A model generated the notes under the pieces. The model was given only the letters and a program-made list of their open reading frames with translations, made no database searches and was not told the origin of the DNA. The translations under genes and the position numbers were made by a program. Below are positions 35,513 to 42,872 of a stretch of DNA of 64,000 bases, piece after piece. Each line of letters starts with the position of its first letter. Positions within the stretch are counted from its first letter, which is position 1. Source of the stretch: CBDAMZ01 sp965197375 (GTDB taxonomy: Bacteria; Acidobacteriota; Vicinamibacteria; Vicinamibacterales; UBA8438); the NCBI GenBank assembly GCA_965197375.1, contig CBDAMZ010000008.1:124001-188000 (forward strand), given 5' to 3'.

Positions 35513-37612
35513 TTATCCATGTTCTGTCTGTTCCTGCCCGTGTGGGGCTGCGGCTCCCGAGATGATTTTGGCGCGGAGGTGGGTGGGCACTTCCTCGTAG
35601 TGTGAGAACTTCATGCCATACGACCCACGCCCACCGGTGGCCGACGTCAACTGTCGCTCGTAGGTGAGCATTTCCGCCATTGGCACTTGCGCCTTGATGA
35701 GCGTTAAGGTTCCCCGAGTTTCCATCCCGCCGATCCGGCCGCGCCGGCCGTTCAGATCACCCATTAGATCGCCTGCAAAGGCGCTTGGTGCGTATACCTC
35801 AACGTCCATAATTGGTTCGAGTAGGGTGGGCTTTGCTCTGGACATCGCGTCCTTGAAGGCCAGGCGGCCAGCCATCTTGAACGACAGCTCGTTCGAATCA
35901 ACTGAGTGAAACTGGCCATCGTAGAGCGTCACCCGAAAGTCGACCATCGGGTAGCCAGCCAGGTACCCCTTCTCGCGTGCCTCGGCGATGCCCTTTTCGA
36001 CGGCGGGAATAAATTGGCGCGGGATCGAACCACCGAAGATTTTGTTCGCGAAGTCGAAGTCCTGGCCGCGCGGGAGAGGCTCGACACGGATCCGGCAGTC
36101 GCCGAACTGCCCGTGGCCGCCCGTCTGCTTCTTGTGGCGTCCATGGGCTTCGGTCGACGCCGTGATCGTCTCACGATAGGGAATCCTCGGCAGCTTGAGA
36201 TTCACCTCGACGCCGAACCGTCGCTTTAACTTGGCGACCGTCACCTCGATGTGCAGTTGCCCCTGGCCTGACAACAAGAGTTCCTTGGTCTGCGGATCGC
36301 GTGCGTAGCGGATCGTTGGGTCCTCTTCCTGGAGGCGTTGCAGTGAGCCACTGATCTTTTCCTCGTCACCACGGCTCTTTGGTTCGATCGCGTAGGAAAG
36401 CACCGGCTCGGCGAACGTGATCGGCGCGAAGGTCGCTTTACTGGCCTTGTCAGCTAGCGTGTCACCGGTCTGTGTTTCTTTCAGCTTTGGTACCGCACCG
36501 AGATCTCCAGCTTTGACTTCAGGTACAGCGTTCTGGGTTTTACCCTGCATGATGGCCAGTCCGCCCAGACGCTCGCTTGTCTCCGCTCTTAAGTTGTAGA
36601 CGGTTGAGTCGGTCGTTAGCGTTCCGGCTGCCACACGGAACAGAGTGATCCGGCCAGCGAACGGGTCGGCGATCGTTTTCCACACGAATGCTGCATAGGG
36701 TGCCGTCTCGCTGCTGTCGTAGGCGATCGCCTCACCGCTCTCGCGATCGACGGTCGGCAGCGGACGGTCCGCAGCGGATGGGAGATAGGCGAGCACGGCG
36801 TCGAGTAGTGGCTGGACACCGATATTTTCCAGCGCAGAGGTGCAGACCATAGGAAATACGTGTCGACCGGCGGTGGCGATTCGCAGACCGCCCTCGAGCT
36901 CTTCCCGGGATAGGGTGCCGGTCTCGAAGAACCTTTCCATCAGCGCGTCATCCGCCTCAGCCACCATTTCAATGAGCGCTTCGCGCGACGTATTGGCTAG
37001 ATCTGCGAGTTCGGCAGGCACATCGCTTTCTACCAACTTTCCGCTGCGGTCGTCTGGGAAGGTGGTCGCCTTCATCGAGACGAGATCAACGTTACCGCTG
37101 AAGTTCTCCTCTTCACCGATGGGCAGCTGTACCGGAACGATTGTCCGGCCGAAGGCTTCGCGCAGGGACGCCAGTGAGCGGTCAAGGCTGGCCTGCTTGC
37201 GATCCAGGCGGTTCAGGACCACGAGACAGGGAAGACCGAATTCCTTTGCAGCTCCCCAGACTTTTTCGGTTTGTACCTCAACCCCGGCCACGGCGTCTAC
37301 GATGATTAGGGCGGCGTCAGAGACCCTTAGTGCGGCTCGCGTGTCACTCAGCACGTTTCCGATACCGGGTGTGTCGATGAGGTTGATCTTGGTCTTGTTC
37401 CACTCCGCGAAGGCGAGACTCGATGACAATGTATGCTTGCGGGCTATTTCTTCGTCATCGAAGTCGGTGACCGTGGTGCCGTCGTCCACCATGCCCAGCC
37501 GGTTGACCATGCCTGCATCGAACAGAGCGGCAGCCGCCAGCTGCGTTTTACCGGCACCGCTGTGGCCGACGAACGCAATGTTCCTGATGTCCGACGCGTT
37601 ATAGACCTTCAT
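35513..37612 (-). CDS. Elongation factor G-like protein (divergent paralogue)
   Basis: A 699-residue five-domain translation GTPase, starting MKVYNASDIRNIAFVGHSGA with G1 GHSGAGKT at residues 16-23. G3 is DTPG, but G4 reads NRLD instead of NKMD, and switch I lacks the RGITI motif (HTLSSSLAF). Domain IV has GGHGQFGDCRIRVEP where true EF-G has GGRGQYG. It therefore belongs to the EF-G-like subfamily, which usually coexists with the main EF-G (here 12440-14545). A good ribosome site (AGGAGG) and a promoter candidate precede it. Its exact role is not established; some relatives act in recycling rather than translocation. Confidence 0.92.
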   Translation of the reverse strand: MKVYNASDIRNIAFVGHSGAGKTQLAAAALFDAGMVNRLGMVDDGTTVTDFDDEEIARKHTLSSSLAFAEWNKTKINLIDTPGIGNVLSDTRAALRVSDAALIIVDAVAGVEVQTEKVWGAAKEFGLPCLVVLNRLDRKQASLDRSLASLREAFGRTIVPVQLPIGEEENFSGNVDLVSMKATTFPDDRSGKLVESDVPAELADLANTSREALIEMVAEADDALMERFFETGTLSREELEGGLRIATAGRHVFPMVCTSALENIGVQPLLDAVLAYLPSAADRPLPTVDRESGEAIAYDSSETAPYAAFVWKTIADPFAGRITLFRVAAGTLTTDSTVYNLRAETSERLGGLAIMQGKTQNAVPEVKAGDLGAVPKLKETQTGDTLADKASKATFAPITFAEPVLSYAIEPKSRGDEEKISGSLQRLQEEDPTIRYARDPQTKELLLSGQGQLHIEVTVAKLKRRFGVEVNLKLPRIPYRETITASTEAHGRHKKQTGGHGQFGDCRIRVEPLPRGQDFDFANKIFGGSIPRQFIPAVEKGIAEAREKGYLAGYPMVDFRVTLYDGQFHSVDSNELSFKMAGRLAFKDAMSRAKPTLLEPIMDVEVYAPSAFAGDLMGDLNGRRGRIGGMETRGTLTLIKAQVPMAEMLTYERQLTSATGGRGSYGMKFSHYEEVPTHLRAKIISGAAAPHGQEQTEHG

Positions 37613-37642
37613 AGACGCAAGCCCTCCTCATACGAACTGCCC

Positions 37643-37672
37643 ATCGTACCGCGTGACGTTAAGGTCACTCAA
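37643..37672 (-). promoter_or_regulatory. Candidate promoter of the EF-G-like gene
   Basis: On the minus strand TTGAGT (37672-37667) and TACGAT (37648-37643) are 18 bases apart, about 30 bases before the start codon. Both hexamers match consensus at four positions. Confidence 0.4.
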
Positions 37673-37691
37673 GTCCTGACCGTGTCTGCGG

Positions 37692-37871
37692 TTACTCGTG
37701 GCGGAGCGCCTCGATGGGATCCAGCGCGGAGGCCTTGACGGCTGGGAAAAGGCCAAAGACGATACCCACCGAGGCTAAGAAGCCAACGCCGACCACGAAC
37801 GACCGCCAGGGAAGCGAAATCGGGAAGCCAGGCCGTGCTGGGGTGAGTGCCACGCCGATAGGAATTAGCAT
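37692..37871 (-). pseudogene. MacB-type ABC permease, C-terminal remnant
   Basis: The minus strand codes for the last transmembrane helix and tail of an FtsX/MacB-type permease: GVGFLASVGIVFGLFPAVKA then ALDPIEALRHE and a stop. The frame is blocked by a TAG at 37878-37880, so only about 59 residues remain and the rest of the gene is missing. It lies between the EF-G-like gene and the arginine decarboxylase and is probably non-functional debris. Confidence 0.7.
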
Positions 37872-37895
37872 GCTCCACTAGGAAAAGAACACGTC

Positions 37896-37920
37896 AATTG
37901 TGCCCGGTGGCTGCACAATT
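37896..37920. repeat. Perfect 8-bp inverted repeat
   Basis: AATTGTGC (37896-37903) and GCACAATT (37913-37920) are separated by 9 bases. The spacing of arm centres, 17 bases, fits an operator dimer site better than a terminator, and no T tract follows. It lies about 180 bases upstream of the decarboxylase promoter. Confidence 0.45.
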
Positions 37921-38098
37921 AGCGTATCCTGGTCTGGCTCTTGGCAGGAAGGCGACCAATATGGCCTGGTTCGGCAGTGCTCCGCGGGCGTGGTTCAATG
38001 GCGCGGCAAAGAGTGCTGCGATGACGATTAGATTGGCGGGTGAAACGACTGCCGCCGGACACGAGGCCACTTATCTGAAAGTTCGGGGCCGGTGTTGC

Positions 38099-38127
38099 TT
38101 GACAGTCCTAGGCTGGTTGGCTAGGAT
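38099..38127 (+). promoter_or_regulatory. Sigma-70-type promoter for the arginine decarboxylase
   Basis: TTGACA (38099-38104, perfect -35) is followed after 17 bases by TAGGAT (38122-38127). Transcription would begin near 38134, about 55 bases before the GTG at 38189. The 317-base gap between the permease remnant and this gene otherwise holds only the inverted repeat at 37896-37920. Confidence 0.65.
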
Positions 38128-38188
38128 GCCTCCCGTTCGTACAGCCAACGAGTCGGTGTGACATCCCTGTAGCCGTCCGGACGGCGAT

Positions 38189-38740
38189 GTGCTTGGATTC
38201 GTCCCCACAGAGCTCTTCTTTACGAAGGGCGTCGGTAAGCACCGAGAAAAGCTGACGTCGTTTGAATTGGCGTTGCGCTCGGCCGGGATTGCTGCCTGCA
38301 ATCTGGTCCGAGTCTCGAGCATCTTCCCACCAGGCTGCAAGCTCGTGTCCAGGTCGGAAGGCGTTAGGCGTCTCAGAGCTGGGCAGGTCACCTTCGTCGT
38401 GATGTCTGAGACGGCCACTAACGAGCCGCACCGACTGATCGCCTCGACGATCGGCGTGGCCATCCCTCGCGATCCCAAACTGTTCGGCTATCTGTCCGAG
38501 CACCACAGCTTCGGCGAAAATGAAGAGACGGCTGGTGACTATGCGGAAGACTTGGCGGCTGAGATGCTGGCAACCACCCTCGGCCTGACGTTCGACCCAG
38601 ACAAGAGTTGGGATGAAAACAAGGAGGTCTACCGGCTCTCGAACGAAATCGTGCGGACGCAGAATGTCACCCAGACTGCCGTCGGCCACAAGAAAGGGTT
38701 GTGGACCACGGTGATAGCCGCCGCCGTCCTCGTGGGCTAG
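38189..38740 (+). CDS. Pyruvoyl-dependent arginine decarboxylase
   Basis: A 183-residue protein from GTG 38189. LFFTKGVGKHREKLTSFELA opens it, and the self-cleavage region NLVRVSSIFPPGCK (Ser43-Ser44) follows. In this family cleavage at Ser-Ser converts the second serine into the pyruvoyl cofactor. STNEPHRLIA-like, EHHSFG and GDYAEDLAAEMLATTLG are all conserved, and the protein ends LWTTVIAAAVLVG. It converts arginine to agmatine, the first step of polyamine synthesis by the agmatine route. It has its own promoter. No other polyamine gene lies nearby. Confidence 0.93.
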   Translation: MLGFVPTELFFTKGVGKHREKLTSFELALRSAGIAACNLVRVSSIFPPGCKLVSRSEGVRRLRAGQVTFVVMSETATNEPHRLIASTIGVAIPRDPKLFGYLSEHHSFGENEETAGDYAEDLAAEMLATTLGLTFDPDKSWDENKEVYRLSNEIVRTQNVTQTAVGHKKGLWTTVIAAAVLVG

Positions 38741-38994
38741 CCTCATTTGTGCGGGCTCCCGGCACCGGCCGGTTCCTATCGGGGCCCGGGTCGGAGCCGG
38801 GACCATGCAGGGGAGTCCGTTGGGGCTGCGACCGTGGCTAGGCTAAGTGAGCTGTCCTACAAATTCAGCAGCATTCGGCCACTGGTGCATTCCTCCTTGC
38901 GGCGTTAGACCTCTCATTAGACGGGTTAAAATATGTTCACTCCTCGCGCTTTGCGGGGTAGGTGCCTCGACGACTTCGGTGCGTTGCCGCAATC
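38741..38994 (+). other. Intergenic region with possible hairpin and promoter
   Basis: TCCCGGC (38757-38763) and GCCGGGA (38796-38802) can pair around a 32-base GC-rich loop shortly after the decarboxylase stop; no T tract follows. Further on, TTAGAC (38905-38910) and TAAAAT (38927-38932), 16 bases apart, form a weak promoter candidate for the outer-membrane gene. Confidence 0.35.
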
Positions 38995-40116
38995 ATGAGA
39001 TGGCCCACTAAGCGCCTATATCGAGTAGCGGATTGCCGCGCGAAGTCAGAAACGTTTCATTGCTTCGCACGATTCCGCATCGGTTCACGCTTTGACTTTC
39101 CGCATCGGCTCATCATTCCATTCGTCGTCGCGGTCGTTCTGACGACCGCCCGGGAAGCGCCGGCACAGATTTTCGAGTCGGTCGGGACGCGCGCCATGGG
39201 CATGGCGGGCGCCTTTGTCGCTGTTGCCGACGACGCGACGGCTGTTTACTGGAATCCAGCTGGCCTAGCTACCGGTGCCTTCCTGAGCTTAATCGTCGAT
39301 CGCCAGATCACCAAGAGCTGGCTCGACCGGAGGAGGGTCGCTGCGCCGGCAACGGACGATACCAGCGTGTTTGTTGGCTTATCGATGAACACGACGGGTT
39401 TTGCGTATTACCGCCTGCGTACCAATCAGGTGACTGGATCCCTCCTTCCTGGAGCCGCGCCCGCTACCGCCGGAGGAAATCAAGGAGGTGAAACGATTCT
39501 GAGGTCTCTGATTACTCACCATGTCGCTGTGACCCGAACCTCGATAATCTTCCCAGGGATAAGTCTGGGGACGACGCTCAGATACATTCGCGTCTCGGCG
39601 GCATCTGCTCCGGGGGGGCCGGCTCTAGCGGCGGACGAATTATTGGGCCAGGCCGATGATCTGGAACGATGGGGCAAACATGAGTACGACCTGGACATCG
39701 GCCTTATGGTCGGGTCACCGACGGTTCGGGTCGGGGTCGTGGCTCGGAACCTACGAGGACCGTCCTTTAGCGTTCCGAACGGGGGCAGTTTACGTCTAGA
39801 CCGGCAGATCCGGGCCGGGGTGGCCATGCGGTCGTTCGGCGGACTGTTGGTGGCCGCTGATATTGACCTAACCCGCGTCCCGACCGTGAGTGGGCACCGT
39901 CGCAGCCTGGCGGTTGGTGGCGAGCACTGGTTCGGCCAGCGGCTCGGCGTGCGCGGCGGATCGCGCCTCAACCTCGAGGCCAACGCCCCCCAGCCTGTTG
40001 GAGCCTTTGGGTTCAGCGTGGCCCTCTCATCGGGCGCCTATCTTGACGGCCAGGTGACCCGAGGCCGTGACGCCCTTGAACAAGGCTGGAGCATTGCCGG
40101 CCGGTTCGGGTTCTAA
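38995..40116 (+). CDS. Outer-membrane beta-barrel protein (OMPP1/TraF-like), function unknown
   Basis: From ATG 38995 the product has 373 residues; GTG 38962 is an alternative. A hydrophobic stretch LIIPFVVAVVLTT followed by AREAPAQ looks like a signal peptide, but an unusually long basic leader precedes it, so the true start is unclear. The mature start IFESVGTRAMGMAGAFVAVA and DDATAVYWNPAGLA is typical of FadL/TraF-type barrels. The chain ends in phenylalanine (GRFGF), the outer-membrane sorting signal. The structured repeat at 40118 begins just after its stop. Role not known. Confidence 0.75.
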   Translation: MRWPTKRLYRVADCRAKSETFHCFARFRIGSRFDFPHRLIIPFVVAVVLTTAREAPAQIFESVGTRAMGMAGAFVAVADDATAVYWNPAGLATGAFLSLIVDRQITKSWLDRRRVAAPATDDTSVFVGLSMNTTGFAYYRLRTNQVTGSLLPGAAPATAGGNQGGETILRSLITHHVAVTRTSIIFPGISLGTTLRYIRVSAASAPGGPALAADELLGQADDLERWGKHEYDLDIGLMVGSPTVRVGVVARNLRGPSFSVPNGGSLRLDRQIRAGVAMRSFGGLLVAADIDLTRVPTVSGHRRSLAVGGEHWFGQRLGVRGGSRLNLEANAPQPVGAFGFSVALSSGAYLDGQVTRGRDALEQGWSIAGRFGF

Positions 40117-40117
40117 G

Positions 40118-40297
40118 TGGTCCCGTTTGTAATTACACACGTAACGAGATTTTCCCTGAGCGAAGCCGCGTCCGGTCCTGACACGGTACGAGACGAGAGA
40201 ATGCCGAGAGTATTCGAACCCTGCTCGAAGACCAGCGCCGCCTTCAGCGGGATGCAGAGGCGGCCGCATGCCACCGTGGTTATGAACGGGGCTACCA
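40118..40297 (+). repeat. ~180-bp structured intergenic repeat, copy A
   Basis: This element starts one base after the stop of the upstream gene. Its ends pair: 40122-40136 with 40276-40290 gives 15 consecutive pairs, including G-U. It resembles the inverted sequence at 58271-58455 over its whole length; the longest identical block is CTGAGCGAAGCCGCGTC (around 40155-40171). An internal hairpin GAATGC-N5-GTATTC lies near 40199-40215. It looks like an ERIC-like or MITE-like unit. A short open frame crosses it but is not kept in copy B. Confidence 0.8.
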
Positions 40298-40435
40298 AGC
40301 GGGCGCATTGGAGTCAGGGTGCGAATCCGCTGGGCGCCAGTTCCTCGAGTAGCGTCTGGTGTCTCGGTGCTGCTAACTGAAGCCGGGGTGGCGCGTGTCC
40401 GCCCCCGGAAGCAGAGCACTCGCTTCGCCAACCGC

Positions 40436-40464
40436 TTGACGCGTCTTCCGGAAGCCTTTACAAG
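40436..40464 (+). promoter_or_regulatory. Promoter candidate for the VKOR-DsbA gene
   Basis: TTGACG (40436-40441) and TACAAG (40459-40464) are 17 bases apart. A perfect 10-bp palindrome CTTCCGGAAG (40445-40454) sits inside the spacer and could bind a repressor. The rest of the 40117-40526 gap is the repeat (copy A) plus about 140 bases with no recognised gene. Confidence 0.5.
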
Positions 40465-40526
40465 AGTGTAAGCGAGCCCCCTCGTATGGTTCGCCGGCGG
40501 GCACTCAGGTGGGGAAGGGAGGCAGC

Positions 40527-41744
40527 ATGAGCAGCCGGGTTTGGCACTGGATGGTGATATTCGCGCTAGGCGGCTTGGTGGCGGCCGGTGTCTCAACTTA
40601 CGTGCATCTCCAACTCTTGCAGGATCCGACCTATACGACTTTCTGTGACGTCAGCGACAGCGTCAGTTGTGCCGAGGTCTACCTCAGCCGGTTCGGGAGC
40701 GTCCGCGGGGTACCCGTTGCGCTCGGTGGCGTCCTCTGGTTTCTGGGGGTTTTACTTTTGGCCTTCGCGAGTGCCCGCGCGCCGGCGGAATCCCAGCCGG
40801 GTGTGGCTGGCTACCTGCTCGCCTGGTCCACCGGCGGGCTCGCCGTCGCGGTGTACATGGCCTACGCCTCGTTTGTCGTGCTTCAGACCTTCTGCCTGCT
40901 TTGTGGTGTGGTGTACGTGGCGGTCATCGGAATTTTCATCTTGTCGGGCACGGGGCCCTTTGTGGCAATGGCCAGGCTGCCGTCGGCCGTGATCGGTGAC
41001 ATCGCTTGCCTCGTCCGTAGTCCGGTCGGTCTGGGGTTGACGATTGCCTTTGTTGCAGGCGCCACTGCGGCGGTGGTCTGGTTTCCAACGCAGGCAACCG
41101 GCACCGCCATGCCGACCACCGAGTCCGTGGCGATCGAGACGGCTGATGAACGGAGCGCGTTCGACCGCTTCTGGGAGGAGCAGCCAAGGATCAACCTCGC
41201 GATTCCCCGAGGTGACGAGGCGGTGCTCGTCGTCAAGTTCAACGACTACCAATGTCCTGCCTGCGCTGACTCGTTTCGCAGGTACAAGCCGATCTTCGCC
41301 AAGTATGCGTCGAGCCACCCAGGTGCGGTTCGGCTCGTGACACTCGACTATCCGCTTGACCCGGAATGCAACGAGGAGTCGCCGAACGGGCCCCACGACG
41401 CAGCCTGCGAGGCGGCCGTTGCGGCCAGGTTGGCGAAGAAAATTGGTGGGGTCGAGGGAGAGCGCATGGCGCGGTGGCTGTACGCGAACCAAGAGACGAT
41501 GTCTCGTGAGACCATCGCCTCGGCTGCGCGTAACATCGCCGGTATTGATGCGGATGCGTTCGATGGGCAGTACGACGCGACGGTCGCACGGGTGAAGGCC
41601 GACATTGCCCTGGGCGCCAGTGTGCCGGTGGAGGCCACCCCGACGTTCGTTATCAACGGCGTGACCATCAAGGGCCGCCTCGCCCCGCAGTACTTCGACC
41701 GAGCGATCGCCTCCGAGCTGGAGCGAGCTGAAGGATCGTCATGA
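40527..41744 (+). CDS. VKOR-DsbA fusion, oxidative protein folding
   Basis: A 405-residue membrane protein from ATG 40527 (GGAGG at 40518-40522); GTG 40509 is an alternative. Residues 1-185 are a VKOR domain with several membrane helices, the loop cysteines Cys40 and Cys48, and the quinone-side CLLC motif (Cys123, Cys126). After a short linker, a DsbA/thioredoxin-like domain carries CPAC (Cys243, Cys246) and the cis-proline in ATPTFVING. VKOR reoxidises the thiol oxidase using quinone, so one polypeptide can replace DsbA plus DsbB. The DsbA part faces the periplasm. Confidence 0.92.
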   Translation: MSSRVWHWMVIFALGGLVAAGVSTYVHLQLLQDPTYTTFCDVSDSVSCAEVYLSRFGSVRGVPVALGGVLWFLGVLLLAFASARAPAESQPGVAGYLLAWSTGGLAVAVYMAYASFVVLQTFCLLCGVVYVAVIGIFILSGTGPFVAMARLPSAVIGDIACLVRSPVGLGLTIAFVAGATAAVVWFPTQATGTAMPTTESVAIETADERSAFDRFWEEQPRINLAIPRGDEAVLVVKFNDYQCPACADSFRRYKPIFAKYASSHPGAVRLVTLDYPLDPECNEESPNGPHDAACEAAVAARLAKKIGGVEGERMARWLYANQETMSRETIASAARNIAGIDADAFDGQYDATVARVKADIALGASVPVEATPTFVINGVTIKGRLAPQYFDRAIASELERAEGSS

Positions 41745-41777
41745 GCTGGCAGAGAAAGAGCGTGTGAAGCAGCTGGT

Positions 41778-41985
41778 ATGTATGCCATCTACCTGCAGGA
41801 ACTAACGAAAGACTTCAGGGCCAGGTTTTGTGCCCGTGTTCGTATCGGGCTGTGGACCGCGTGATACTCGGCGTGGAACCGGGCGAGGTGCTCGGCTGCC
41901 TGGGCTCTGACGGCGCTAGCAAGGCGACGGCGCTGAAGCTGCTCCCGTATCAGTTGGTCTCGCCCACGGGTGCGGTGGCCATCTT
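41778..41985 (+). pseudogene. ABC transporter ATP-binding protein, decayed N-terminal fragment
   Basis: ATG 41778 opens MYAIYLQELTKDF, the usual start of an ABC ATPase, but the frame soon ends. Homology resumes in another frame at about 41850: VILGVEPGEVLGCLGSDGAS and KATALKLL. The Walker A motif has decayed from GPNGAGKT to GSDGASKA. No signature or Walker B sequence follows before pilD. The 41745-42045 gap thus holds a dead ABC gene fragment, the second ABC remnant in this region. Confidence 0.65.
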
Positions 41986-42045
41986 TCCTCAATTGTCCTT
42001 GTTTCTGTTTCCAGATGGCCCACAGCTGCTTGGCTCGATGCCATC

Positions 42046-42813
42046 ATGATGGAGCACATCAGCATCTTTCTTCTGGTAGCTCTTGGGCTCGTCGCCGGCA
42101 GCTTCCTCAACGTTTGCATCTACCGGCTACCGCGCGGCGAATCGATTGTGGGGCCGCCTTCGCACTGCACGACGTGCGGCCTGACCCTCCGCTGGTTCGA
42201 GAACGTTCCGGTCGTTAGTTATACGATGCTTTGTGGGCGGTGCCGGACCTGCGGTGAGCTGATTTCTCTGATGTACCCCGCTGTAGAGCTAGCTACGTCC
42301 GCGTTGTTCCTTGCCCAGTATTGGCAGCTTGGCTGGCAGCCGCTGCTTGCCGTTCGGCTTGCGTTCAGCTGTGCAATGATCGTGCTGTTTCTCATCGATC
42401 TGCAGCACCGGGTCCTACCGAACGTGATCACCATGCCGGGCGTTGTCGTTGGTCTAGTGGCCAGTTTCTTTGTGGAACCTGGGTGGATCGACGCCTTGAT
42501 CGGCGCGGTCGTCGGTGTCGGCTCGTTACTGGCGATTGCGGAGGCCTACTCCAGGGTCCGCGGTGAGGAAGGGCTCGGGATGGGTGATGTCAAGATGCTG
42601 GGGATGATCGGAGCTTTTCTGGGGTGGCAGCTGATGCTGGTCACGCTGCTGCTCGCGTCCCTGCTCGGATCGCTGATCGGCGTCGCACTCATAGTGCTCA
42701 AGTGGGGGGATTCACAATACGCGCTCCCGCTGGGTTCGTTTCTCGCTATCGGTGCCGTTGTGTCAATGCTGATCGGCGAATCGCTCATCGCGTGGTACAG
42801 CTCGTTCTACTAA
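42046..42813 (+). CDS. pilD: Prepilin leader peptidase / N-methyltransferase
   Basis: A 255-residue integral membrane protein. The N-terminal part has GSFLNVCIYRLPRGESIVGP and a zinc-type cysteine set (Cys41, Cys44, Cys63, Cys66, Cys69). The aspartyl protease residues are Asp118 (FLIDLQHRVLPN) and Asp181 (GMGDVKM). It cleaves and methylates type IV prepilins or type II secretion pseudopilins on the inner membrane. ATG 42049 is an alternative start. No pilin or secretion gene is nearby, so its substrates lie elsewhere. Confidence 0.94.
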   Translation: MMEHISIFLLVALGLVAGSFLNVCIYRLPRGESIVGPPSHCTTCGLTLRWFENVPVVSYTMLCGRCRTCGELISLMYPAVELATSALFLAQYWQLGWQPLLAVRLAFSCAMIVLFLIDLQHRVLPNVITMPGVVVGLVASFFVEPGWIDALIGAVVGVGSLLAIAEAYSRVRGEEGLGMGDVKMLGMIGAFLGWQLMLVTLLLASLLGSLIGVALIVLKWGDSQYALPLGSFLAIGAVVSMLIGESLIAWYSSFY

Positions 42814-42872
42814 CGGCTCAGTCCGTCCGTCCCTTTAAATGAGCGCCAGTGGAAACCCTCGCAGGGCGTGAA

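Noticed and set aside
36840..37604. Long frame antisense to the EF-G-like gene
   Set aside because: It is the shadow of a well-supported gene on the other strand, with low-complexity Ser/Arg composition and no family match.
37898..38161. Small frame starting MCPVAAQLAYPGLALG upstream of the decarboxylase
   Set aside because: It has no recognisable homology or ribosome site, and it overlaps the inverted repeat and the promoter.
40117..40380. Open frame across repeat copy A
   Set aside because: The corresponding frame is not kept in copy B, and the region is better explained as a structured repeat.
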